A stretch of DNA of 44,047 bases from Bacillota bacterium (GTDB taxonomy: Bacteria; Bacillota; Sulfobacillia; JAIMAT01). Position 1 is the first letter of the stretch. The number at the start of each line of letters is the position of its first letter. Location: positions 1 to 44,047 of the forward strand of contig JASBVM010000031.1 in NCBI GenBank assembly GCA_029961055.1, given 5' to 3'. Shown here piece by piece: positions 31,229 through 39,979 of the stretch. The translations under genes were made by a program, and so were the position numbers. Under the pieces are notes generated by a model. It made no database searches, was not told the origin of the DNA, and saw nothing but the letters and a program-made list of their open reading frames with translations.

Positions 31229-33058
31229 CTACCCCCCACCTTGGCCTCTCCCGGGACACGGACCTTTTCCAGGAGAGACATGCCCGGGGCGCCCTCCACC
31301 GCGCAGGAGGCCCGTCACCTCCTCCACCAGCCGGGCCACGGTCGGCGTCGGCGCCGCGAGCCCGAGCCGCGCGCCCAGGATCGCCGGCTGGGGCGGCTCC
31401 AGGCCGGCCCGGGCCAGGAGCTCCGCCTCGCCCAGCAGCGCCTCGGCGGAGCCGTCGGCCAGCACCCGGCCCCGGTGGAGCACCACCACCCGCTGCGCGC
31501 AGCGGGCCACGAACTCCATGTCGTGGCTGACGAGCAGCACGGTCCGCCCCGCCCGGACCAGCCCCCCGATCAGGGCGAACAGCCGTTCGAGCCCGCGGAA
31601 GTCCTGGCCGATGGTCGGCTCGTCCAGGAGCAGGGCGGGCGTCTCCATGGCGAGGACCGAGGCGATGGCGACCAGCTTCTGCTCCCCGAGGCCGAGGTCG
31701 TAGGGGTTGAGCTCGGCCGCCCACTCCAGGCCCAGGGAGGCCAGCGCGTCGCGGGCGCGGCGGCGGGCCTCGGAAGGCGCCACGCCCAGGTTGAGCGGGC
31801 CGAACATCACCTCGTCCAGGACCCGGGGCTTGAACAGCTGGTCCGAGGGGTTCTGGAAGACGAGGCCGACCCGGCGGGCCAGGCGGGCGACGGTGGTGGT
31901 GCGCGTGTCGACGCCCCCCACCTCCACCGTCCCGGCCACCGGCTTGAGGAGACCGTTGAGGAGGCGGAGGAGCGTCGACTTGCCGGCGCCGTTCTGGCCG
32001 ACGAGCGCGGTGGCGCCGGGGCCGAACTCCAGTTCGAGGCCGTCGAGGACGGGCTCGGACGGGTCGTAATGGAAGCGGAGGCCGCGGAGCCGGATGACCA
32101 GGCCGGAGCCGTCCGGCTGGCCCTCCCCCGCCCGCGCCTCCCCGGCCCCGGCGGGACCCGCACGGGAAACGCCGGCGGCGCCGGCGCCGGCGCCGGCTGC
32201 CGGAGCCTCGCCCAGAACCTCCCTTCCCAGGTCCGCCGCCTCCTCCACCGTCACCGGGTAGAGCCCGTCCCGCGCGCGCCAGCCCAGGGCCCGGCAGGCG
32301 GCGGTCACCGGTGGGCGGGCGACGCCCCGCGCCTCCAGGTCCTCGCGGGAGAAGAGCTGGCGGGGACTCCCCTCCGCCACCAGCCGCCCCGCGTCGAGGA
32401 GGAGCAGCCGGTCGGCCCAGGCGGCCAGGCGCTCGACCTTCTGCTCGGCGATGAGCACGGTGGTCCCGCCGCGGCGGATGGTCTCCAGCGCCTCGAAAAC
32501 CTCGCGCGTCCCGGCGGGGTCGAGCTGGGAGGTGGGCTCGTCCAGCACCAGCACCTCGGGCTCCAGGACCAGCACCGAGGCGATGGCCAGGCGCTGCATC
32601 TGGCCGCCCGAAAGGGTGAAGGGGTTGCGCTCGGCCAGGCGGTCGAGGCCGAGCAGGCGCAGCACCCGGTCGATCCGCCGGCGCATGGCCTCGCGGGGGA
32701 TGCCCGCGTTCTCGAGGCCGAAGGCGACTTCCTCGTAGACGGTCAAGCGGGCGCCGGTGATCTGGGTGAAGGGATTCTGGAAGACGAGGCCGGCGTGGCG
32801 GCTGAGTTCGGCGACGGGCGTGGTCTGGGCGTCACGCCCGAGGAGGCGGACGCTGCCGCCCACGGCACCCCGGTAGAACTGCGGCACCAGCCCCACCAGC
32901 GCCTGGCAGAGCGTCGACTTGCCGGCGCCGGTGGGGCCGATCAGGCCGACCACCTCGCCGCGGCGGAGCTGGAGGCTGACGCCGTCGAGCGCCGGCTTCG
33001 CGGCGCCCGGGTACCGGTAGCGGAGGTCGCGGACCTCGACCACGGCCTCTACGGCCAT
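31229..33058 (-). CDS. Double ECF transporter ATPase (two fused EcfA domains)
   Basis: This 609-residue cytoplasmic protein joins two ATPase domains. Domain 1: Walker A GPTGAGKST (41-49), signature LSGGQMQR (149-156), Walker B VLVLDEP, and Gln206 in place of the switch His. A Gly/Ala-rich linker follows (285-318). Domain 2: Walker A GQNGAGKST (354-362), a degenerate signature LGLGEQK (455-461), Walker B LLLDEP and switch His512. One composite site is consensus (domain 2 Walker A/His with domain 1 LSGGQ) and the other is degenerate. Single-chain double ATPases occur in ECF systems such as YkoD. It overlaps the ecfT stop by 10 bases. It powers the EcfT/S module upstream. Confidence 0.92.
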   Translation of the reverse strand: MAVEAVVEVRDLRYRYPGAAKPALDGVSLQLRRGEVVGLIGPTGAGKSTLCQALVGLVPQFYRGAVGGSVRLLGRDAQTTPVAELSRHAGLVFQNPFTQITGARLTVYEEVAFGLENAGIPREAMRRRIDRVLRLLGLDRLAERNPFTLSGGQMQRLAIASVLVLEPEVLVLDEPTSQLDPAGTREVFEALETIRRGGTTVLIAEQKVERLAAWADRLLLLDAGRLVAEGSPRQLFSREDLEARGVARPPVTAACRALGWRARDGLYPVTVEEAADLGREVLGEAPAAGAGAGAAGVSRAGPAGAGEARAGEGQPDGSGLVIRLRGLRFHYDPSEPVLDGLELEFGPGATALVGQNGAGKSTLLRLLNGLLKPVAGTVEVGGVDTRTTTVARLARRVGLVFQNPSDQLFKPRVLDEVMFGPLNLGVAPSEARRRARDALASLGLEWAAELNPYDLGLGEQKLVAIASVLAMETPALLLDEPTIGQDFRGLERLFALIGGLVRAGRTVLLVSHDMEFVARCAQRVVVLHRGRVLADGSAEALLGEAELLARAGLEPPQPAILGARLGLAAPTPTVARLVEEVTGLLRGGGRPGHVSPGKGPCPGRGQGGG

Positions 33059-33840
33059 CGGCCCACCCCGCCCGCCACCCGCAGCAGGAGCGCCAGGAGA
33101 AGGAAGAGCGCCGCCAGGCCGCGGAGGAGGAGCGCCCCGCGCCCCACCGCTTCCTCGCGCAGGAACGTCCGCGGGCCCCGGGCGGAGAAGCCGCGCACCT
33201 CCAGCGCCAGCGCGCGCTCGTGGGCGGCGAGGAGCGAGCCGGTGACGAGCGGCGTGACGAGAGGAAGCAGGGCGCGGAGGCGGACGGCGAGGCTTCCTTC
33301 CGTCTCCATGCCGCGCGAGCGCTGCGCGTCGAGGATGGTGGAGGCGGTGGCCACCATGGCCGGGATCACCTGCAGCACCGCCACGATCACGTAGCCCAGG
33401 CGCGGCGAGAGACCGCGCCGGACCAGCGCCTCCACCAGGTCCGAGGGCCGCGTCGCCATCACCAGGAGGGCGGTCGCGGTCAGGATGTCGAAGAGGCGGA
33501 GCGCCAGGAGGAGCCCGAGGAGGAGCCCCTCGCGGTAGAGGACGAGCGGCCCGGCCCGGAGGACGGGGTGGAGGTTGCCCGGGTAGACCAGCCCCTGGAC
33601 GACGAAGAACGTCACCGCCAGGAAACCGGCGCCGGCCAGGACGGGCAGGAGCGCGCGCAGGAGGCCGGCCGAGCCCAGGACCGCCGCCAGAAGGAGCCAC
33701 AGGCCGAGACTGGCCGGCGGGGCCGGCAGCACGAAGACCAGCGCCACGGCCGCCAGCGCCAGCCCCAGCTTGGTCAGGGGGTCGAGCCGGTGGAGCCAGC
33801 TGTCGCCGGGGACGTAGAGGCTCGAGCCGCGCGCCCTCAC
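33049..33840 (-). CDS. EcfT transmembrane component of an ECF-type vitamin/micronutrient importer
   Basis: This 263-residue CbiQ/EcfT-family protein has the opening WLHRLDPLTKLGLALAAV, about six helices and the two cytoplasmic coupling motifs with XRG cores (AQRSRGME and LEVRGFSAR) that bind the two ATPase domains. The GTG at 33840 overlaps the S-component stop (GTGA), and its 3' end overlaps the ATPase start, so the three genes are tightly coupled. It transmits ATP-driven motion to the S subunit. Confidence 0.92.
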   Translation of the reverse strand: MRARGSSLYVPGDSWLHRLDPLTKLGLALAAVALVFVLPAPPASLGLWLLLAAVLGSAGLLRALLPVLAGAGFLAVTFFVVQGLVYPGNLHPVLRAGPLVLYREGLLLGLLLALRLFDILTATALLVMATRPSDLVEALVRRGLSPRLGYVIVAVLQVIPAMVATASTILDAQRSRGMETEGSLAVRLRALLPLVTPLVTGSLLAAHERALALEVRGFSARGPRTFLREEAVGRGALLLRGLAALFLLLALLLRVAGGVGRWP

Positions 33841-34442
33841 AGCCGCTCGATCTCGCGGACCGGTCCGAACGACCGGACGAAGCGCTCCGGCAGGGCCCGG
33901 TAGACCAGGTAGGCGACGAAGACCGTCACCACCTTGTCGGGCAGGTCGACCGCCGCCTCATCGACGAAGGAAGCCAGCCAGACCGGCCAGCCCGACCGGA
34001 CCAGGACGGCGTAGATCGCGTCCCCCCAGACGTTGCCGGTCTGGCCGTGCCAGAGGAGGACGTTGATCGGCGTGGAGACGACCGCCGCCACCGCGGCCAC
34101 GATCAGGCCGGTCACCAGCGCCCGGGCCGGCGTCCGGATCCAGCCGGCGAAGGCCAGGTAGCCGGCGGCAAGGCCGATGCCGAGGCTCGTGATCAGGTAC
34201 CAGAAGGAGACGGGGTCCGCGGTCAGGCCGTAGATCGCGTTGTTGACGGCTCCGGAGAGGGCGCCGATCCAGGGCCCGGCCAGCATGCCGGAGAGGATGG
34301 TGCCGACGGAGTCCAGCCAGAGCGGAAGCTTGAGGGTGGCGGCGAAGAGCTTGCCCACGTAGTTGATCCCCACCGCCACGGGGATGAGGGCGAGCGAGAG
34401 CGTGGTCAGGCGAAACGACCAGACCTTGCCTTCCTGGGCCAT
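33837..34442 (-). CDS. ECF transporter substrate-binding (S) component, substrate unknown
   Basis: This 201-residue membrane protein has about six helices and an S-component-like core (LPLWLDSVGTILSGMLAGPWIG, AVNNAIYGLT). It is a member of the small S proteins that capture vitamins or related micronutrients with high affinity. It lacks features that would let me name thiamine, riboflavin, biotin or another ligand. It sits first in a dedicated S-T-AA operon, and the adjacent upstream gene is an aminotransferase. An AGGGGGT site precedes the ATG at 34442. No vitamin riboswitch is visible in its 5' leader. Confidence 0.82.
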   Translation of the reverse strand: MAQEGKVWSFRLTTLSLALIPVAVGINYVGKLFAATLKLPLWLDSVGTILSGMLAGPWIGALSGAVNNAIYGLTADPVSFWYLITSLGIGLAAGYLAFAGWIRTPARALVTGLIVAAVAAVVSTPINVLLWHGQTGNVWGDAIYAVLVRSGWPVWLASFVDEAAVDLPDKVVTVFVAYLVYRALPERFVRSFGPVREIERL

Positions 34443-34463
34443 GCGCGGGCACCCCCTGGGCGC

Positions 34464-34485
34464 CGGGCCGGCTCGGCTCGGCCCG
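34464..34485 (-). terminator. small GC hairpin between the aminotransferase and the ECF operon
   Basis: CGGGCCG and CGGCCCG form a 7-bp stem with an 8-base loop, 22 bases before the S-component ATG. It may end the aminotransferase message or shape the ECF leader. Confidence 0.25.
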
Positions 34486-34563
34486 CCTGCCCTGATTTGA
34501 GAGGGAGTATTGGCCGGACGCCGCCCCGTTCCCTTGCGGTCTCCCCCGCCCCGCCGGCTCCGG

Positions 34564-35898
34564 CTACTCGCCGTGGAGCACCATCTCCTCGGCCACCCGG
34601 GCGGCCGCCTCCACCACCCGCTCGATCTCCTCCTCGCCGTGCGCCGCCGAGAGCGCGCCGCCCCCGTTGACCAGGTAGACCCCATGGGCGAGCATGCCCA
34701 GGCGGAACGCGTGGTCGCGGCGGAAGAGGTCCGTCCTCCGCTCCACGTCCTCGTTGTTCCGGATCTCGGCCTCGGGCGGGTCGGGGAAGGCCACCGAGAA
34801 GAGCGAGCCGACGCCGAAGACGCGCGCCGGGAGGCCGGCGGCGGCGAAGGCTTCCTCGAGGCCGCGGCGGAGGCGCTCCCCCTTCGCCTCCAGCTCCTCG
34901 TAGAGCGCCGGCGCGCGCTCCTCCAGGTGGCGGACCATGGCCAAGCCGGCCGCCATGGCCGCCGGCATGGCGGAGAAGGTGCCGCCCCCCGCCAGGACCG
35001 CCTCCCCCTTCCGGCGGCCGCTGGTCGGGCTGGCCAGCTCCAGGATCTCTCGCCGCCCGGCGATCGCCGCCACCGGCATGCCGCCGCCGACCACCTTCCC
35101 CAGCGTGAAGAGGTCGGGCCTCACCCCGTAGCGCCCCTGGGCGCCGGTCAGGCCGAGGCGGAAGCCGGTGATCACCTCGTCCAGGATGAGGAGGGCCCCG
35201 GCGCGCTCGGTCAGCTCCCGGACCCGCTGGAGGTACCCGGGCTCGGGCGGGACGAAGGCGTTCTGGACCGGCTCGAGGATCACCGCCGCCAGCTCCGAGC
35301 CGTACCGCTCCACGGCGCGCCGGGTGTCCTCGAAGTCGTTGTACGAGAAGGCGTCCACCGCCTCGTCCACGCCCGGCGGCAGGCCCGCGCTCTCCGGCAG
35401 CTCCATGGGCGCGTGGACCGCCCGGGCCAGGTCGCTGTTGCCGCCGTGCCAGCCGCCGCGGGCCTTGAGGACCACCTTCCTGCCGGTGAAGGCCCGGGCG
35501 AGGCGGACCGCGTACATGGTCGCCTCCGTCCCGCTGACGCAGAAGCGGACCTCCTCGGCGGCAGGAAGCAACCGGACCAGCGTCTCCGCCAGCTCCACCT
35601 GGAGCGGGTGGACGATCCCCCAGTGCGCCCCCTCCGCCGCCTGGGCGAGGAAGCGCTCCATCACCGGCCGCGGCCGGTGGCCCAGGATGTGGGCGTAGTG
35701 GCCCATCCAGAGATCGACGTAGCGGTTGCCGTCCACGTCCCAGACGTAGGCGCCGTCCGCCCGCTCGACGAAGAGCGGGTAGGGGGCGAAGTAGCGCAGG
35801 TTGTGGCTGACGCCGCCCGGCGTCACGCGGCGCGCGCGCTCGTAGAGCCGCCTCGAACCGGGGGTCATCTCCCGGTAGCGCTCGGAGAAGAAGGACAA
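34564..35898 (-). CDS. Class-III PLP aminotransferase of the glutamate-1-semialdehyde aminomutase type
   Basis: This 444-residue enzyme has the class-III fold and HemL-like features: RRVTPGGVSHNLRYF near the start, SGTEATMYAVRLARAFTGR (PLP phosphate site, 122-126), Asp240 in LLILDEVITGFR (binds the pyridine nitrogen), and the PLP Lys268 in DLFTLGKVVGGGMPV. True HemL makes 5-aminolevulinate, but no other haem gene is near and many paralogues are amino-acid or amine aminotransferases, so the reaction is left open. It starts with TTG at 35898 after a GGAAGGAAGG stretch; an ATG ten residues later is an alternative. It lies between a Liv importer and an ECF importer on the same strand, which suggests work on an imported compound. 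Confidence 0.88.
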   Translation of the reverse strand: MSFFSERYREMTPGSRRLYERARRVTPGGVSHNLRYFAPYPLFVERADGAYVWDVDGNRYVDLWMGHYAHILGHRPRPVMERFLAQAAEGAHWGIVHPLQVELAETLVRLLPAAEEVRFCVSGTEATMYAVRLARAFTGRKVVLKARGGWHGGNSDLARAVHAPMELPESAGLPPGVDEAVDAFSYNDFEDTRRAVERYGSELAAVILEPVQNAFVPPEPGYLQRVRELTERAGALLILDEVITGFRLGLTGAQGRYGVRPDLFTLGKVVGGGMPVAAIAGRREILELASPTSGRRKGEAVLAGGGTFSAMPAAMAAGLAMVRHLEERAPALYEELEAKGERLRRGLEEAFAAAGLPARVFGVGSLFSVAFPDPPEAEIRNNEDVERRTDLFRRDHAFRLGMLAHGVYLVNGGGALSAAHGEEEIERVVEAAARVAEEMVLHGE

Positions 35899-36003
35899 GG
35901 CTCTTCCACCTTCCTTCCCTCAGGATGGGGGCACCCGCTCGGTCCGGGCGCCCGCTCGGGCACCTTCTCAGGCACCGGCTCGGACACCTGCCCGCGCACC
36001 CCT

Positions 36004-36737
<734 letters not shown>

Positions 36738-36750
36738 CTCGCCCGCCGCC

Positions 36751-38913
36751 TCAACCCGCGCTCCGCCCGAGGTAGGCCTCGATCACCCGCGGGTCTCGCC
36801 GCACTTCGTCGGGCGTCCCCTCGCAGATCTTGGCGCCGTGGTCCAGGACGGTCACCACGTCCGAGATGCTCATGACCACCTTCATGTCGTGCTCGATCAG
36901 CAGGATCGTCAGCCCCATCCCCGAGCGGAGCTCCTCGATCAGCTCCAGGAGCGAGCCGGTCTCGCGCGGGTTCATGCCCGCCGCCGGCTCGTCCAACAGG
37001 AGCAGCCGCGGCTCCGAGGCGAGGGCGCGGGCGATCTCGAGCCGTCGCTGGCTCCCGTAGGGCAGGTTCCGGGCCAGCTCGTTCTCCAGACCCGCCAGGC
37101 CGACGTAGCGGAGGAGCTCCGCCGCCCGGTCGACCGCCTCCGACTCCTCCCGGCGCATGCGGGGGGTGCGGAAGAGGACGTCCACCAGGCCGGAGCGGAG
37201 ATGGATGTGGCGGCCGACCAGCACGTTCTCCAGCGCCGTCATCTCGCGGAAGAGGCGGATGTTCTGGAAGGTGCGGCTGATGCCGCGGAGCGCCACCTCC
37301 TCCGGCTGGAGGCCGGCGACGGGCCGCCCCTGGAAGAGGATCTGGCCCGCGTCGGGCCGATAGACCCCGGTGATCATGTTGAAGAAGGTGGTCTTCCCCG
37401 CCCCGTTGGGCCCGATCAGGCTGTGGATCTGCCCTTCCCGGATCACCATGTCCACCGCGTCGATGGCGACCAGTCCGCCGAAGCGCTTGGTCACGCCGCG
37501 GGCATCCAGGAGGACCTCCTCCCCGGCCCCCTGGGGGCTCTCCTCCTGCCCGCGCCCGCCTCGGGGATGCGCCTCCGCGCCGGCGGCCGGCCGGCGCGAA
37601 CCGGCCGGCGCGGGCGCCGGCGGGTCGGCCAGCACCGCCCCGGCCGCCTCGAGCGGGGCGGTCGCTCCGCCCGCCGTCGCGGCGCCGGCCGCGGTCAGCC
37701 GGACGTGGCGGCGGCGGGCCGGGATGAGGCCCGAGGGACGCAGGATGGCCATCACCACCAGGATCAGGCCGAAGACCAGCTGGTGGTACTGCGCCGGGTT
37801 CAGCTCCGGCGGGATCGTGAAGCCGAAGCGCGCACCCAGGCCGTTGAGCCAGTCCGAGAGACCGCCCAGCACCTGGACGTTGAGGAGCGTGACGATCGCA
37901 GCCCCCAGGGCGACGCCCGGGAGACTCCCCATGCCGCCCAGCACGATCATGGCGACGACGCCGATCGACTCCATGAACGTGAAGCTGGTCGGGTCGACGT
38001 ACCCCTGCTTGGCGGCGAAGATGACGCCCATCACGCCGGCGAAGGAGGCGCCGGAGGCGAAGGCGAGCAGCTTGGTGGCGACCAGGGGGATGCCCATGGC
38101 CCGCGCCGCCGGCTCGTCTTCGCGCATGGCGGTCCAGGCGCGCCCGATGCGCGACTCCTCCAGGCGCTGGGCCACCAGGATGATGACGCCCACCAGCACC
38201 AGCGTGATGAAGTAGTAGTCGATGGGCTGCCCCAGCTGGACCGAGAAGAGCTGGGGCGGCCGGACCCCGGGGAGACCGATGGAGCCGTTGGTGATCTTGT
38301 TCAGCCCGGCCGCCAGGAGCCGGATGATCTCCCCGAAGCCGAGGGTGACGATGGCCAGGTAGTCGCCGTGCAGGCGGAGCACGGGGATGCCCAGCGCCGT
38401 CCCCATCAGCGCCCCCACGGCCAGCCCGAAGAGCAGGAAGGGCCAGAACCAGCCGCCGCCCAGCGGCCCGTGGATGAAGGGCAGGAAGTGGGCCGCCTGG
38501 CCCGTGGAGAAGATCGCCCAGAGGTAGGAGCCGGTGGCGTAGAAGGCGACGTAGCCGAGGTCGAGGAGCCCGGCCAGCCCGACCACGATGTTGAGCCCGA
38601 GCGCCAGAGCCACGTAGATGGCGACGGTGGTGGCGACGCCGACGAAGAAGGGGTTGGCCCCGGCGACCAGCGGGAAGACGACCGCCATCTCCACCGCCGC
38701 GATGCCGACCTGCCAGCCGGCGGGCAGCGCGCGGGCGCCGAAGACCAGCGCCAGGTTGGCCAGGAAGAGCAGAAAGGCGATGATCGACTGCGGGAAGACC
38801 TGCAGCAGGAAGGTGCTCAGCGCCAGGTAGGCGGCGAGCGTCACCAGCTGCCCGGTGCGGCCGCCGGGAAGCGGCAGCCGGTAGCGTCCGAGGGAACGGC
38901 GCATCTCGGCCAC
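36751..38913 (-). CDS. LivM-LivG fusion: permease joined to ATPase (cluster 2)
   Basis: This 720-residue protein carries a LivM permease (~1-400; LGLNIVVGLAGLLDLGYVAFYATGSY read in parts, RLHGDYLAIVTLGFGEIIRL, AMREDEPAARAMGIP and GGMGSLPGVALG). An Ala/Pro/Gly-rich linker follows (~400-465). A complete LivG ATPase then runs from ~466: TKRFGGLVAID, Walker A GPNGAGKTT near 502, signature LPYGSQRR near 617, Walker B LLLLDEP near 637, and switch His675 (IEHDM). No stop or start is needed between them. The GTG at 38913 lies 4 bases after the livH stop. Such fusions are known but uncommon; here the stand-alone LivF partner is frameshifted. It pairs with LivH to import amino-acid-like compounds. Confidence 0.92.
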   Translation of the reverse strand: MAEMRRSLGRYRLPLPGGRTGQLVTLAAYLALSTFLLQVFPQSIIAFLLFLANLALVFGARALPAGWQVGIAAVEMAVVFPLVAGANPFFVGVATTVAIYVALALGLNIVVGLAGLLDLGYVAFYATGSYLWAIFSTGQAAHFLPFIHGPLGGGWFWPFLLFGLAVGALMGTALGIPVLRLHGDYLAIVTLGFGEIIRLLAAGLNKITNGSIGLPGVRPPQLFSVQLGQPIDYYFITLVLVGVIILVAQRLEESRIGRAWTAMREDEPAARAMGIPLVATKLLAFASGASFAGVMGVIFAAKQGYVDPTSFTFMESIGVVAMIVLGGMGSLPGVALGAAIVTLLNVQVLGGLSDWLNGLGARFGFTIPPELNPAQYHQLVFGLILVVMAILRPSGLIPARRRHVRLTAAGAATAGGATAPLEAAGAVLADPPAPAPAGSRRPAAGAEAHPRGGRGQEESPQGAGEEVLLDARGVTKRFGGLVAIDAVDMVIREGQIHSLIGPNGAGKTTFFNMITGVYRPDAGQILFQGRPVAGLQPEEVALRGISRTFQNIRLFREMTALENVLVGRHIHLRSGLVDVLFRTPRMRREESEAVDRAAELLRYVGLAGLENELARNLPYGSQRRLEIARALASEPRLLLLDEPAAGMNPRETGSLLELIEELRSGMGLTILLIEHDMKVVMSISDVVTVLDHGAKICEGTPDEVRRDPRVIEAYLGRSAG

Positions 38914-38917
38914 GACC

Positions 38918-39862
38918 TCACGTCCTCTCCTGGACCCGCTCGCCCAGCAGGCCGGACGGCAGCAGGACCAGCACCAGCACCAGCACGCTGAAGGCGACCA
39001 CGTTCTGGAACTTCGTGCCGATGAAGCCGCCGCCCACCTGTTCCAGCACGCCGAGCAGGATCCCGCCCAGGAAGGCGCCGGGGATGTTGCCGATCCCGCC
39101 CACCACGGCCGCGGTGAACGCCTTGATGCCGATCTGGAAGCCCATGTAGGGCGTCACCAGGGTGTACTGGGTGGCGAAGAGCGCGCCGGCGGCGCCCCCC
39201 ATGGCCGACCCGACCAGGAAGGTGAGGGCGATGATGGCGTTGACGTCGACCCCCTGCAGCGCCGCCGTGGCCTGATCCTCCGCCACCGCGCGCATCGCCT
39301 TCCCCGGCCGCGTCCGCCCCACGAAGAGCGTCAGCCCGACCATCATGAGGATGGCGGCCACCACCACCACGATGCTGTTCAGGCGGAGGGTGAGGGGGTT
39401 GGACAGCCCGGCGAGGTGAAAGCGGTAGACGGTGGCGAAGACGGTGGGGACGGGGAGGACGAACTTCCCCAGATGGATGCTCTCCACCAGCCGGACGAGA
39501 TCTTCCAGGACGAAGGAGACGCCGATGGCGGAGACCAGCACGATCAGCGTGGGTGCGTGCCGGAGCGGGCGATAGGCGATGCGCTCGATGCCCACGCCCA
39601 ATATCGCCGTCACCACCGCGGCAGGGACCACCGCGGCCAGGAGAAGGAGCCAGGGCGAGAGCGGGTGCCCGCCCGCGGTGAGCGCCTGGAGCACTTCGGT
39701 GCCCACGAAGGCGCCGACCATGAAGACGTCCCCGTGGGCGAAGTTGATCAGCTTGAGCACCCCGTAGACCATGGTGTAGCCGACCGCGATCAGGGCGTAG
39801 ACGAAGCCGACCACGAGCCCGTCGAGCACCAGCTGCGGCAGCGTCTGCAGTGTGGTGGACAT
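38918..39862 (-). CDS. livH: LivH-type branched-chain amino acid ABC transporter permease (cluster 2)
   Basis: This ~314-residue permease opens with LVLDGLVVGFVYALIAVGYTMVYGVLKLINFAHGDVFMVGAF (read in parts), the typical LivH start. It continues with RIAYRPLRHAPTLIVLVSAIG, the coupling loop TRPGKAMRAVAEDQATAALQGVD and VVGGIGNIPGAFLGG. The ATG at 39862 fits the family N-terminus (MSTTLQ); an in-frame ATG at 39883 with a G-rich site 4 bases away is equally possible. The LivM-LivG gene follows after 4 bases; the binding-protein gene is ~120 bases upstream. Confidence 0.93.
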   Translation of the reverse strand: MSTTLQTLPQLVLDGLVVGFVYALIAVGYTMVYGVLKLINFAHGDVFMVGAFVGTEVLQALTAGGHPLSPWLLLLAAVVPAAVVTAILGVGIERIAYRPLRHAPTLIVLVSAIGVSFVLEDLVRLVESIHLGKFVLPVPTVFATVYRFHLAGLSNPLTLRLNSIVVVVAAILMMVGLTLFVGRTRPGKAMRAVAEDQATAALQGVDVNAIIALTFLVGSAMGGAAGALFATQYTLVTPYMGFQIGIKAFTAAVVGGIGNIPGAFLGGILLGVLEQVGGGFIGTKFQNVVAFSVLVLVLVLLPSGLLGERVQERT

Positions 39863-39979
39863 TGCGAACCGATCGCCTCCCATCGATCCCCCGTCGATGC
39901 GGGGACCACGCCGGGGGCCTGCGGAAGGGGGCCGGAACGTCGCCCGGCCTCCTCCCGCAGGCCGCCCGGCCTCATCCCC

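Noticed and set aside
34443-34563. A thiamine or other vitamin riboswitch before the ECF operon
   Set aside because: I could not find the conserved blocks of TPP, cobalamin, FMN or preQ1 riboswitches; only a small GC hairpin is present.
35930-36003. Short degenerate repeats (GGCACC/GCTCGG units) before the aminotransferase start
   Set aside because: The units vary in spacing and sequence and resemble ordinary GC-rich low-complexity DNA; not a CRISPR or regulatory array.
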